34,223 nt of DNA from Rhodococcus erythropolis NBRC 15567. GTDB taxonomy: Bacteria > Actinomycetota > Actinomycetes > Mycobacteriales > Mycobacteriaceae. Below are positions 1 through 8,262 of this stretch, one piece after another. Location of the stretch: the NCBI RefSeq assembly GCF_001552595.1, contig NZ_BCRM01000043.1:1-34223 (forward strand), in the 5' to 3' direction. Every line of letters starts with the position of its first letter. Position 1 is the first letter of the stretch. The notes beneath the pieces were generated by a model, which saw nothing but the letters and a program-made list of their open reading frames with translations, did no database searches and was not told the DNA's origin. Position numbers and translations under genes: made by a program.

Positions 1-11
1 CCCGTTAACCG

Positions 12-41
12 AAAGGGGACCCAACATATTGGGTCCCCTTT
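12..41 (+). terminator. Strong intrinsic hairpin at window start
   Basis: A perfect 13-bp inverted repeat (12-24 with 29-41) closes a 4-nt CATA loop. The arms begin AAAGGGG and end CCCCTTT, so the structure can act in both directions. It most likely ends the gene upstream of the window, which in mycobacteria at this locus is near tyrS, but that gene is not visible. The stem ends just before the first in-frame GTG of the next gene, which is one reason a later start is preferred there. Confidence 0.8.
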
Positions 42-66
42 CGTGCGTTGTATGAGAGGAATGACT

Positions 67-1002
67 GTGTCGGAGAATGGCGACGAGCGTCGGTCCTTCC
101 GTGGGGGAGGAGCGCCTCGATCAGGTGGCCCCCGTCGTGACAACGACGGGCGTGGATCACGCGGCGCTGCAGGCGGAGACCGCCGCGGTGGTGCCGGAGA
201 CAACAACCGTGGCGGTGCTGGAAACAGTAACCGTGGCGGCGGATTCAACGGCGGACAGCGTCGCGGCGGCGAGGGTGGGTTCACCCCTCGTGGACGCGAC
301 GGCGACCGCAACCGTCAGCAAGCACGACCTGACGAACCGGATTTGCCCGACAACGTAGAGCCCACCGAGTTGGACCCGGCCGTGCGTCGAGATCTGCTCA
401 GCCTCGACAAGGACAACGCCAACACAGTTGCGCGTCACCTCGTCATGGCAGGCAAGCTTGTCGACGAAGACCCGGAACTTGCACTGCTCCACGCGCGCGC
501 TGCTCGTCAGCGCGCCGGCCGAATTGCGGTCGTTCGTGAAGCTGCTGGAATCACCGCGTACCACGCCGGTGAATGGGCTGAAGCTCTCTCCGAGCTTCGC
601 GCTGCCCGTCGAATGGCTGGTGGACCGGGTCTGATCGCTGTCATGGCCGACTGCGAACGCGGTTTGGGTCGACCCGAACGCGCAATCGAGCTCGGTCGTA
701 GCGACGAGGCTGCCCTGCTTTCCGGCGACGAGGCTTCGGAGTTGAGGATCGTGGTCGCCGGCGCCCGCATGGATCTCGGTCAGTTCGATCAGGCAGTTGT
801 CACACTGCAGACCAAGGATCTTGACGCAGCGCGTACCGGTGAAGCGGCGGCTCGGCTTTTCTATGCGTACGCTGATGCCCTCGTTGCAGCAGGTCGTGTC
901 GAAGACGGATTGAAGTGGTTCCTCAATGCTGCAGCTGCAGACCTCGAGGGTGACACGGATGCTGAAGAACGGGTGGCCGAGTTGACCGGAGAAGATCAGT
1001 GA
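67..1002 (+). CDS. TPR-like protein with RGG-rich N-terminal arm (Rv1691-type)
   Basis: The protein has 311 residues from GTG 67. This start is chosen because GAGAGGA at 54-60 sits 6 nt upstream; the earlier in-frame GTG 43 abuts the terminator hairpin, and ATG 61 touches the ribosome site. Residues ~8-85 are low-complexity, dominated by Arg-Gly-Gly, Asn-Arg-Gly and Asp-Arg blocks, and look disordered. From ~110 onward the sequence is alanine/leucine helical-hairpin repeat, as in tetratricopeptide proteins. Position ahead of the HAD phosphatase, with a GTGA overlap into it, matches the mycobacterial Rv1691 family. RGG arms often bind RNA in other proteins, so an RNA- or ribosome-associated role is possible but inferred only. 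No catalytic motif is visible. Confidence 0.85.
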   Translation: MSENGDERRSFRGGGAPRSGGPRRDNDGRGSRGAAGGDRRGGAGDNNRGGAGNSNRGGGFNGGQRRGGEGGFTPRGRDGDRNRQQARPDEPDLPDNVEPTELDPAVRRDLLSLDKDNANTVARHLVMAGKLVDEDPELALLHARAARQRAGRIAVVREAAGITAYHAGEWAEALSELRAARRMAGGPGLIAVMADCERGLGRPERAIELGRSDEAALLSGDEASELRIVVAGARMDLGQFDQAVVTLQTKDLDAARTGEAAARLFYAYADALVAAGRVEDGLKWFLNAAAADLEGDTDAEERVAELTGEDQ

Positions 1003-1982
1003 CCGTGCTTCGTACTCAGTACGACGTACTTTTGCTCGATCTCGACGGCACGCTGTACGCCGGAGCTCATGCGATTCCCGGTACCCAGGCCGCGTTGGGT
1101 CAGGGTACGCAGGCTCTGTACTACGTGACCAACAATGCGAGTCGCTCGCCTTCGGCAGTGTCCGCGCATCTGACCGAACTCGGTTTCGATTCCGAAGACG
1201 ATCGTGTGGTCACCAGTTCTCAGACGGCGGTGCGCCTGTTGGCTGAGCGTCTCGAACCCGGTGCCGCCGTACTTGTCGTCGGTACCGACGCATTGGCCGA
1301 CGAGGTGACACGCGTCGGTTTGCTTCCGGTGCGCGAATTCGCGGATTCCCCGGTTGCAGTCGTCCAAGGACATTCGACGGAGACCAACTGGTCGATCCTC
1401 GCCGAGGCATGCTTGGCGATCAGGGCCGGGGCGCTGTGGGTGGCTGCGAACCTGGACACCACACTGCCGTCGGAACGGGGTTTGGTGCTCGGCAACGGCT
1501 CGATGGTGGCGGCTCTGCGCGCCGCCACGAGGCAGGAACCCTTGGTGGCAGGCAAGCCTGCTGCACCGCTGATGGAGGATGCGCTTGCACGCAGTGGGTG
1601 CTCGCGTCCACTGGTCGTCGGTGATCGCTTGGACACTGATATCGAAGGCGCACATGCTGTTTCGATCGACTCACTGTTGGTACTGACCGGTGTGAGCACG
1701 CCGGGCGACGTACTGCGGGCGCCGATTGAGCAGCGCCCCACCTACATTGCAGCAACTCTGGATTCGCTCAATCAGCCGGCCGTCGAATCGCTGGTCGGTT
1801 CGGACTCCAAGTGGTCTGTCTCCGTGAACGGGTCGGCGCTGGTTGTCGACGGCCCGGTTGTCGGGGACGAGATGTCGCTTCTACGTGCGGTTGCGCCTGT
1901 CGCATGGGCTAATCCGTCGTTCCAGACCCTGGAAGCGTCGGATGCCGGCGTGGCGGATCTGTTTGCTTCCTGGCTGGCCTGA
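999..1982 (+). CDS. HAD-superfamily hydrolase, class IIA (NagD/PGP-like)
   Basis: The 327-residue protein starts at GTG 999, which overlaps the previous stop as GTGA. HAD motif I is seen at residues 14-18 (DLDGT; D14 nucleophile, D16 acid/base) and motif II is T44 in VTNNASRS. The motif III lysine lies in a KPAAPLMEDAL stretch near 187, and the motif IV acidic cluster GDRLDTDIEGA near 205. A cap domain between motifs II and III gives the IIA (NagD, phosphoglycolate phosphatase-like) architecture. The enzyme should remove phosphate from small sugar or nucleotide phosphates in the cytoplasm; the substrate cannot be read from sequence. It corresponds to mycobacterial Rv1692, where glycerol-3-phosphate phosphatase activity has been reported, so that is a reasonable candidate activity. 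Confidence 0.92.
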   Translation: MTVLRTQYDVLLLDLDGTLYAGAHAIPGTQAALGQGTQALYYVTNNASRSPSAVSAHLTELGFDSEDDRVVTSSQTAVRLLAERLEPGAAVLVVGTDALADEVTRVGLLPVREFADSPVAVVQGHSTETNWSILAEACLAIRAGALWVAANLDTTLPSERGLVLGNGSMVAALRAATRQEPLVAGKPAAPLMEDALARSGCSRPLVVGDRLDTDIEGAHAVSIDSLLVLTGVSTPGDVLRAPIEQRPTYIAATLDSLNQPAVESLVGSDSKWSVSVNGSALVVDGPVVGDEMSLLRAVAPVAWANPSFQTLEASDAGVADLFASWLA

Positions 1983-2058
1983 TTTCTCGCATATGTGTTC
2001 GACTCGCGGGGGTGCGGGTGTATGCGCAACGGAGAGTCATGCACTAACGTTGTGCCCG

Positions 2059-2301
2059 ATGAGCACGCCGACACCGCACCCCGGAAACTCGAGCAACGGA
2101 TCACCGCTGCCCGGGTCACGCCCTACCGTCGATCCGGAACGAATACGTTCTGACGTCGACGGTTTGCTGGCACGCCTCGGCGGCATCGAACACGATCCGA
2201 ACGATCATCACGGAGCAGGTGTGATTCCGCAGAAGGCACATATTTTGGAACAGGCACACGAGGTGCTCGTCCAGGCACTCGCCTCTGTGGACAGGGCTTG
2301 A
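2059..2301 (+). CDS. Small conserved hypothetical protein (Rv1693-type)
   Basis: This 80-residue protein sits between the HAD hydrolase and tlyA, ending 1 nt before the tlyA GTG. The first ~30 residues are Pro/Ser/Gly-rich and probably disordered. The C-terminal part reads as two helices, with VDGLLARLGGIE and HILEQAHEVLVQALASVD as the recognisable pieces. A protein of similar size occupies this slot in mycobacteria. The start is uncertain: ATG 2059 lacks a good ribosome site, and TTG 2050 lies 13 nt after GGAGAG at 2031-2036. No signal peptide, membrane segment or catalytic motif is seen. Function unknown; the tight spacing suggests co-translation with tlyA. Confidence 0.7.
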   Translation: MSTPTPHPGNSSNGSPLPGSRPTVDPERIRSDVDGLLARLGGIEHDPNDHHGAGVIPQKAHILEQAHEVLVQALASVDRA

Positions 2302-2302
2302 C

Positions 2303-3160
2303 GTGGCACGTAGAGCACGGGTGGACGCCGAATTGGTCCGTCGCGGTCTGGCACGATCGAGAGATCATGCGCAAGAACTGATCTCCGCGGGCCGAGTTCT
2401 CATTTCCGGAGCCGTTGCGACCAAGCCCGCGACGGCGATCGAAGCCGGAACGCCGCTTCGGGTCGTCGAGGTGGAGCAGGAAGTTTCGTGGGCGTCGCGC
2501 GGTGCTCACAAACTGATCGGTGCCCTTGACGCCTTCGGTACCGAAGGATTGACGGTCGAAGGTCGCCGGTGCCTCGACGCCGGCGCTTCCACCGGCGGGT
2601 TCACGGACGTTCTGCTGACACGCGGTGCGAAGGAAGTTGTCGCCGTCGACGTCGGTTACGGCCAATTGGTGTGGCGCCTACAGTCCGACGACCGAGTGCA
2701 TGTCATCGACCGAACCAATGTTCGCGCTATCGATGCCGAGACGATCGGCGGAACTGTCGATCTCGTTGTCGCGGACCTGTCGTTCATCTCTCTCAAACTG
2801 GTACTCGGGGCGTTTGTCGCCTGTACCGCTGACGGCGCGGACCTGGTTCCGATGGTCAAGCCTCAGTTCGAGGTGGGCAAGGACCGCGTCGGTGCCGGTG
2901 GCGTCGTACGAGATCCGGAACTGCGAATCTCCGCTGTGCTCGACGTGTCGGAGGCTGCTGCAAAGGTAGGTCTGCGGACGTTAGGTGTCGTGGCCAGCCC
3001 ATTGCCCGGTCCGTCGGGAAATGTCGAGTATTTCCTGTGGCTTCGAAAGACGGGTACATCCGGCGACGAAGAGACGGTTACCGACACCGAGACGAACACC
3101 GAGGGAGTTCCCACGGTGGAGGACATGATTCGCAAGGCTGTAGAGGAAGGGCCCCAGTGA
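2303..3160 (+). CDS. tlyA: 16S/23S rRNA 2'-O-methyltransferase TlyA
   Basis: The 285-residue protein has an N-terminal S4 RNA-binding domain (~3-60) followed by an FtsJ/RrmJ-type SAM-dependent methyltransferase. Visible are the catalytic Lys in SRGAHKL (K70), the SAM loop DAGASTGGFTD (~90-100), the Asp in VVADLSFISL (~155) and the Lys in MVKPQFE (~183), consistent with the K-D-K-E tetrad of 2'-O-methyltransferases. Family members methylate cytidines in 16S and 23S rRNA, and loss gives capreomycin/viomycin resistance in mycobacteria. Start is GTG 2303, 1 nt after the preceding stop. The C-terminus carries a Thr/Glu/Asp-rich tail of ~35 residues beyond the fold, making the protein somewhat longer than the ~268 residues of the M. 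tuberculosis protein. It overlaps nadK by GTGA. Confidence 0.95.
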   Translation: MARRARVDAELVRRGLARSRDHAQELISAGRVLISGAVATKPATAIEAGTPLRVVEVEQEVSWASRGAHKLIGALDAFGTEGLTVEGRRCLDAGASTGGFTDVLLTRGAKEVVAVDVGYGQLVWRLQSDDRVHVIDRTNVRAIDAETIGGTVDLVVADLSFISLKLVLGAFVACTADGADLVPMVKPQFEVGKDRVGAGGVVRDPELRISAVLDVSEAAAKVGLRTLGVVASPLPGPSGNVEYFLWLRKTGTSGDEETVTDTETNTEGVPTVEDMIRKAVEEGPQ

Positions 3161-4104
3161 ACGCGGTCACGAACGGCGAGTCGCGCGAGATCCTTCTTGT
3201 CGCACACCCTGGTCGACGTGACATCACGGAAACTGCCAAGCGGGTCGGGAAGATCTTCGAGCGCGCGGGAATCGGACTGCGAGTCCTCGTCGACGAAGCA
3301 GACAGCTCGCGCATCGAAGCAATGACGGAACCCGAGGGTTTCTCTGCGCCGGGTCTCGACGTCACGGTTGTTCATCCCGGCCCTGATGCTGCCGTTGGAT
3401 GCGAGTTGGTACTTGTCCTCGGTGGCGACGGCACGTTTCTGCGCGCCGCCGAACTTGCTCAAGAAGCGTCCATTCCGGTACTGGGCATCAACCTCGGACG
3501 GATCGGATTTCTGGCAGAGACCGAGGCCGAGCATCTCGACGAGGCTCTCGCACAAGTAGTTCGCAAGGAATATCGCGTTGAGTCTCGCATGACACTCGAC
3601 GTCGTGATTCGGGTGGACGACGAGATCATCGACCGCGGGTGGGCGCTCAACGAGGCCAGTATCGAGAACCGTTCGCGTCTGGGAGTTCTCGAAGTTGTCC
3701 TCGAAGTCGACGGCAGACCGGTGTCTGCGTTCGGTTGCGACGGTGTTCTCGTGTCCACTCCCACAGGCTCGACCGCTTATGCATTTTCCGCAGGCGGCCC
3801 CGTCGTGTGGCCCGAACTCGAAGCATTGCTCGTCGTACCCAGCAACGCGCATGCGCTGTTCGCGCGGCCGCTGGTTACCAGCCCGAATTCGATCATCGCG
3901 GTGGAGACCGTCGCAGGCAGCCACGACGGCCTGGTCTTCTGCGACGGCCGTCGTACCTTGGAACTGCCTGCCGGCGCTCGCGTCGAGATCGTTCGCGGCG
4001 CCACTCCCGTCAAGTGGGTCCGGTTGGACTCTGCGCCTTTCGCTGATCGGATGGTTCGCAAGTTCGAGCTTCCGGTTACCGGATGGCGAGGAAGGAAGCC
4101 TTAA
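3157..4104 (+). CDS. nadK: NAD kinase
   Basis: The 315-residue cytoplasmic enzyme phosphorylates NAD to NADP using ATP or polyphosphate. The hallmark GGDGTFLRAAE motif is at 89-99 with its catalytic Asp at 91. The downstream nucleotide-binding elements NEASIENRS and a GDGVLVSTPTGSTAYAFSAGGP-type glycine/serine/threonine region follow, with a C-terminal CDGRRTLELPAGARVEI strand segment. The start is GTG 3157, which overlaps the tlyA stop (GTGA) and lies 5 nt after a GAGGAAGGG ribosome site at 3143-3151; the open frame extends further upstream inside tlyA but without support. Position between tlyA and recN is the conserved actinobacterial arrangement (ppnK in mycobacteria). Confidence 0.96.
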   Translation: MNAVTNGESREILLVAHPGRRDITETAKRVGKIFERAGIGLRVLVDEADSSRIEAMTEPEGFSAPGLDVTVVHPGPDAAVGCELVLVLGGDGTFLRAAELAQEASIPVLGINLGRIGFLAETEAEHLDEALAQVVRKEYRVESRMTLDVVIRVDDEIIDRGWALNEASIENRSRLGVLEVVLEVDGRPVSAFGCDGVLVSTPTGSTAYAFSAGGPVVWPELEALLVVPSNAHALFARPLVTSPNSIIAVETVAGSHDGLVFCDGRRTLELPAGARVEIVRGATPVKWVRLDSAPFADRMVRKFELPVTGWRGRKP

Positions 4105-4106
4105 TC

Positions 4107-5885
4107 GTGCTCGCAGAGATCCGTATCGACAGTCTTGGTGTGATCTCCGAGGCCAGCGCCCAGTTTCACGAGGGCCTGACCGTCCTGACCGGTGAAACCG
4201 GCGCAGGTAAAACGATGGTCGTCACCAGCTTGCACCTCCTCAGCGGAGCGCGAGCGGATGCCGGTCGAGTGCGGTTGGGCGCGTCGCGAGCCGTTGTCGA
4301 AGGACGATTCATCGCCGACGACGTCTCACCGGCCACCGAGCGTGAGATCGTCCGAATCCTGGAATCGTCCGGCGCCGAGCGCGACGAAGACGGGACCATC
4401 ATCGCCGTGCGGACAGTCGGCAGCGATGGGCGGTCTCGGGCTCATCTCGGCGGACGAAGCGTGCCGGCGGGAGTTCTCTCCGAATTCACGGACCCACTTC
4501 TGACTGTCCACGGACAGAACGATCAGCTGCGATTGCTTCGTCCCGACCAGCAACGCAACGCGCTGGACCGCTTCGGGGACAAGGCAATCGGAACGCTGCT
4601 GACGAGGTACCGCAAACACCGTCGTGAATGGCTCGATGCTCGTTCGGAGTTGATCGAGCGCACGTCGAAGGCTCGTGAACTGGCACAAGAAGCAGATCAG
4701 TTGACCTTCGCGCTCAACGAAATCGACGGCGTGGCACCCGAGCCCGGCGAGGACACGGCGATCGTTGCCGAAGTTCGTCGACTCAGTGAACTCGATTCGC
4801 TCCGCTCGGCTGCGGAAGAGGCGCACGCTGCGCTCGCCGGTAGTGACGACATGGCAAGCGGCGACGTCGGTGTCATGCCGGCGCTAGACCTGATGTCCGA
4901 AGCGAGGGCGCGCATCGAGTCGGTCACCGACGCCGATCTGGACGGCCTCGGTTCCCGGTTGGCCGACGCTATTGCTGTCGTCACCGACGTTGCCGGTGAC
5001 CTGAACACCTACTTGTCCGGGCTGCCCGCAGACCCGGGTGCTCTGGACTCTTTGTTGTCGCGGCAATCGGAACTGAAGACTCTGACTCGCAAGTACGCCG
5101 CCGATGTCGACGGTGTTCTCGAATGGGCAGATACTGCTCGCGCTCGTCTATCCAAACTCGACGTGTCCTCGGATGCGTTGTCACTGTTGGCCAAGCAGGT
5201 CGAGGAGACGGCTGGCCTGACCGCGGAAGCCGCTACCAAGCTGAGCGCCGCGCGAGTCAAGGCGGCGGCAAAGCTCGCCAAAGCCGTCAGCGCGGAACTC
5301 GCCGGTCTGGCGATGGGACGTGCGGGCCTCGAAGTGACTGTGCGTTCGCAGCCTGCCGGCCCGCAGGACTCGGCGCCGCTCAGTGTCGGGGGAGTAGACC
5401 TGCATGCCGGGTCTGCCGGCGTCGACGAGGTGGAATTTCGCCTGTCAGCGCACAGTGGGGCACCGTCACTTCCGATCAGCAAGAGCGCTTCCGGTGGCGA
5501 GCTGTCACGCGTCATGCTGGCGCTCGAGGTAGTTCTCGCTGGTAGCGACACCGGTGCGACGATGGTTTTCGACGAGGTGGACGCGGGGGTCGGTGGCCGC
5601 GCTGCTGTCGAGATCGGCCGCCGATTGGCGAAACTTGCTCGCACGCATCAGGTTATCGTCGTCACCCACCTTCCGCAGGTTGCTGCGTTTGCCGACACCC
5701 ACCTCGTGGTGGACAAGGTCGACGACAAAGGCGGAGTGGTGAGCAGTGGCGTGCGGACCTTGTCGGATTCGGATCGGGTGGTCGAATTGGCCCGTATGTT
5801 GGCAGGGCTGGACGACACCGAAACCGGTCGTGCGCACGCTGAGGAACTGCTCGAGATCGCGAATGCGGCCCGCGTCACAGATTGA
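4107..5885 (+). CDS. recN: DNA repair ATPase RecN
   Basis: The 592-residue protein is an SMC-like ABC ATPase that acts early in double-strand-break repair and sister-chromatid cohesion. The Walker A GETGAGKT is at 29-36 directly after a conserved N-terminal strand. A long Glu/Ala/Leu coiled-coil region lies roughly at 160-400, the ABC signature SGGELSRVMLALE at ~460 and Walker B TMVFDEVDAGVGG at ~483, followed by a HLPQVA switch region. Start GTG 4107 follows GAGGAAGG (4088-4096), and the resulting N-terminus MLAEIRI fits the family. An earlier ATG (4083) lies inside nadK without a ribosome site. The gene is 2 nt downstream of nadK, so the two are probably co-transcribed. Confidence 0.95.
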   Translation: MLAEIRIDSLGVISEASAQFHEGLTVLTGETGAGKTMVVTSLHLLSGARADAGRVRLGASRAVVEGRFIADDVSPATEREIVRILESSGAERDEDGTIIAVRTVGSDGRSRAHLGGRSVPAGVLSEFTDPLLTVHGQNDQLRLLRPDQQRNALDRFGDKAIGTLLTRYRKHRREWLDARSELIERTSKARELAQEADQLTFALNEIDGVAPEPGEDTAIVAEVRRLSELDSLRSAAEEAHAALAGSDDMASGDVGVMPALDLMSEARARIESVTDADLDGLGSRLADAIAVVTDVAGDLNTYLSGLPADPGALDSLLSRQSELKTLTRKYAADVDGVLEWADTARARLSKLDVSSDALSLLAKQVEETAGLTAEAATKLSAARVKAAAKLAKAVSAELAGLAMGRAGLEVTVRSQPAGPQDSAPLSVGGVDLHAGSAGVDEVEFRLSAHSGAPSLPISKSASGGELSRVMLALEVVLAGSDTGATMVFDEVDAGVGGRAAVEIGRRLAKLARTHQVIVVTHLPQVAAFADTHLVVDKVDDKGGVVSSGVRTLSDSDRVVELARMLAGLDDTETGRAHAEELLEIANAARVTD

Positions 5886-5971
5886 AGGTTCTGTGGTGTT
5901 GGTGTGACTGATGTGGTAGTTGTCGGCGCGCCTCCACCGGTCAACGCGGTTTCAGGTTCATCATCGAAGCC

Positions 5972-7156
5972 ATGAAGATGCCCGGATTGCTCTCACGTAA
6001 CACCGAATCCTTGCCTGGGATCAGTGGCATCGCCAGGGCCGATCGGAACACGGCGAAGCTTCTGCGCCGTGTCGGTCCTGGAGACATCGTGATCCTCGAC
6101 GAAGTCGACATCGATCGCCGGACCGCCGATGCTCTGGTGAAAGCCGGAGTCATGGCCGTGGTCAACGCGTCGCCGTCGATTTCGGGGCGGTACCCCAACC
6201 TCGGACCGGAAGTGATCGTCGCCAACGACATCGTTCTGATCGATGCTGTCGACGGTGATGTCTTCAAGAACATCAAGGACGGAAGCAAGATCCGCCTGCA
6301 CGAGGGCGAGATCTTCAACGGCGAGAAGAGCCTCGTCAAGGGCGAAGAGCAGACCGAGGCCGAAATCTCCGACCGGATGATCGAGGCCAAGACCGGCCTG
6401 GTCGATCACTTGGAAGCGTTCTCGGGTAACACCATCGAGTTCATCCGCACCGAAAGCCCGTTGCTCATCGACGGAATCGGTGTTCCGGACATCGATATCG
6501 ACTTGAAGGACCGCCATGTCGTGGTCGTCTCCGACGGCCCCGAACGCGAGACCGATCTGAAGAACCTCAAGCCCTTCATCAAGGAGTATTCGCCGATCTT
6601 GATCGGTGTCGGCGCAGGTGCGGACGTGTTGAGCAAGGCCGGATACCGCCCCGATCTGATCGTGGGCGACCCGGAGGAAATCACCAGTTCCACGCTCAAG
6701 TCCGGCGCGGAAGTTGTTCTGCCTGCAGACCAGGACGGTCATGCGGCGGGGCTTTCCCGAATCCAGGATCTCGGTATCGGGGCGATGACGTTCCCGGCGA
6801 CCTGCTCACCGACCGACCTTGCCCTGCTGCTTGCCGATCACCACGGAGCTTCACTGATCGTGACGGTCGGCAACGTGGTGTCCTTGGACGAGTTCTTCGA
6901 CCGTGGGCGTCGTGAAAGCAATCCGTCGGCGTTCATGACACGGCTCAAGGTTGGACCGAAACTGGTCGATGCCAAGGCTGTGGCAACGCTGTATCGAAGT
7001 CGAGTGTCCGGCGGCGCGATCGCGCTCCTGGTGCTTGCCGCCCTGGTGGCAGTGATCGTCGCCCTGGTCGTGTCCAATGCCGGTAGTGAAGTTCTCGACT
7101 GGGCAATCGCAACGTGGAACAGCTTCGCGCTGTGGGTTCAGGGGCTCTTCAAGTGA
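5972..7156 (+). CDS. steA: Cytokinetic ring-associated protein SteA (Rv1697-type)
   Basis: The 394-residue protein has a large cytoplasmic part and one C-terminal transmembrane helix (~347-367, GAIALLVLAALVAVIVALVV). The middle (~205-265) resembles a thiamin pyrophosphokinase fold, but the usual Asp-rich GD(F/L)DS loop reads GDPEE, so kinase activity is doubtful. SteA and its partner SteB were described in Corynebacterium glutamicum as part of the RipC-FtsEX cell-separation pathway; this assignment rests on gene order and family resemblance. Start ATG 5972 has only a weak ribosome site, and ATG 5978 is an alternative. The 86-nt gap after recN shows no clear terminator. The stop overlaps steB by GTGA, supporting coupled production of the pair. 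Confidence 0.88.
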   Translation: MKMPGLLSRNTESLPGISGIARADRNTAKLLRRVGPGDIVILDEVDIDRRTADALVKAGVMAVVNASPSISGRYPNLGPEVIVANDIVLIDAVDGDVFKNIKDGSKIRLHEGEIFNGEKSLVKGEEQTEAEISDRMIEAKTGLVDHLEAFSGNTIEFIRTESPLLIDGIGVPDIDIDLKDRHVVVVSDGPERETDLKNLKPFIKEYSPILIGVGAGADVLSKAGYRPDLIVGDPEEITSSTLKSGAEVVLPADQDGHAAGLSRIQDLGIGAMTFPATCSPTDLALLLADHHGASLIVTVGNVVSLDEFFDRGRRESNPSAFMTRLKVGPKLVDAKAVATLYRSRVSGGAIALLVLAALVAVIVALVVSNAGSEVLDWAIATWNSFALWVQGLFK

Positions 7157-8106
7157 TTTCGATGCGTCAACATGCAATTTCCATAGCGGCAATCTTTCTG
7201 GCACTCGCGATCGGCGTGGTGCTCGGTTCCGGAATGCTGTCCAGTGGATTGCTGTCCGGTCTGCGTGACGACAAGGCGGACCTGCAGAACGAGATCGAAG
7301 ACCTCAATCAACAGTCCAATCAGCTTCAGCAGCAACTCAATTCCGCGGACGGCTTCGATGCCGCTGTCGGCGGTCGCGTCGTGCGTGACAGTCTCGCTGG
7401 TCGCACCGTCGTCGTCATCACGGCACCGGACGCGGATCCCAGTGATCTCGACGGTGTCAACCGACTCGTCACTGCCGCCGGCGGTGCCGTGACCGGACGC
7501 GTCTCGCTCACCGATTCGTTTGTCGACGCCACCGGTGGTGACCGTTTGCGGACCGTCGTCACCAATGTCATCCCTGCGGGGATCACCCTCAAGACCGGTG
7601 CGGTCGATCAGGGCAGTCTCGCGGGTGATCTGCTCGGTTCGGTTCTGCTTCTCAACGGGCAGAACAGCGAACCGCAGAGCACTCCGGACGAGATGAATCT
7701 CGCGCTCGACTCGCTGCGTAGCGCCGGTTTCATCAGCTACGACGACGGAGCGGTCAAGCCGGCTCAGCTCGCCGTGGTTCTCACCGGCGACAACAAGAGT
7801 GAATCCGACGCAGCCACGGGTAACCGCGGCGCCGTCATCGCCCGGTTTGCCGGTGCTCTCGACGGACGCGGCGCAGGAACGATTCTCGCGGGCCGGCCTG
7901 GCTCGGCCGAGGGCAGTGGTCCGGTTGCCGTCGCACGTGCGGACGCGGCGCTCTCAGCGGGCTTGACGACCATCGACAACATCGATCGGGAGTCGGGCAA
8001 GATCACGACGCCGTTGGCACTTCAGGAACAGTTGAACGGCGGCGCCGGCCGCTACGGCACGGGACCGGGAGCGGCGGCGGTTACCGTCGGCGCACCCACC
8101 AACTGA
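7153..8106 (+). CDS. steB: SteB/MctB-type envelope protein (Rv1698-type)
   Basis: The 317-residue protein starts at GTG 7153 with AGGGGCT upstream (7139-7145) and a GTGA overlap with steA; ATG 7162 is an alternative. One N-terminal transmembrane helix or uncleaved signal anchor (~8-28) is followed by a Gln/Asn/Leu coiled coil (~38-65) and an extracytoplasmic mixed alpha/beta domain ending in a Gly/Ala-rich tail. In M. tuberculosis the homologue was named MctB (copper resistance, outer-membrane-associated); in C. glutamicum it is SteB, partner of SteA in daughter-cell separation. The coiled coil suits activation of a peptidoglycan hydrolase. Which role dominates here cannot be decided. No metal-binding Cys/His/Met cluster is obvious. 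Confidence 0.85.
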   Translation: MISMRQHAISIAAIFLALAIGVVLGSGMLSSGLLSGLRDDKADLQNEIEDLNQQSNQLQQQLNSADGFDAAVGGRVVRDSLAGRTVVVITAPDADPSDLDGVNRLVTAAGGAVTGRVSLTDSFVDATGGDRLRTVVTNVIPAGITLKTGAVDQGSLAGDLLGSVLLLNGQNSEPQSTPDEMNLALDSLRSAGFISYDDGAVKPAQLAVVLTGDNKSESDAATGNRGAVIARFAGALDGRGAGTILAGRPGSAEGSGPVAVARADAALSAGLTTIDNIDRESGKITTPLALQEQLNGGAGRYGTGPGAAAVTVGAPTN

Positions 8107-8262
8107 ACACCCCGGTATTGATACGCCGGTCACATCGGGGGCGGAAAGTCGGCGCGTTGTAGGCACCGACCCCCGATAGGTGTTACCGTGAAATCCCGTG
8201 GGTCGGCAGGCCCCAGCATGCTTCATCAGACCAAGCCCTGCACAGTCGTCACGGGAGCCCCT
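8107..8262 (+). promoter_or_regulatory. pyrG leader region with possible promoter
   Basis: A 156-nt non-coding stretch separates steB from the preferred pyrG start, the first sizeable break in the block. A possible sigma-A-like pair is TTGTAG at 8157-8162 and TGTTAC at 8181-8186 with an 18-nt spacer; this is weak. The pyrG frame stays open through the second half of the leader (from GTG 8188), but the ribosome site GGGAG at 8253-8257 argues for the later TTG start. No riboswitch fold was recognised. Confidence 0.35.

Noticed and set aside
2863..3924. Minus-strand frame opposite nadK
   Set aside because: Antisense shadow of a clear NAD kinase and tlyA end; no motif, no ribosome site.
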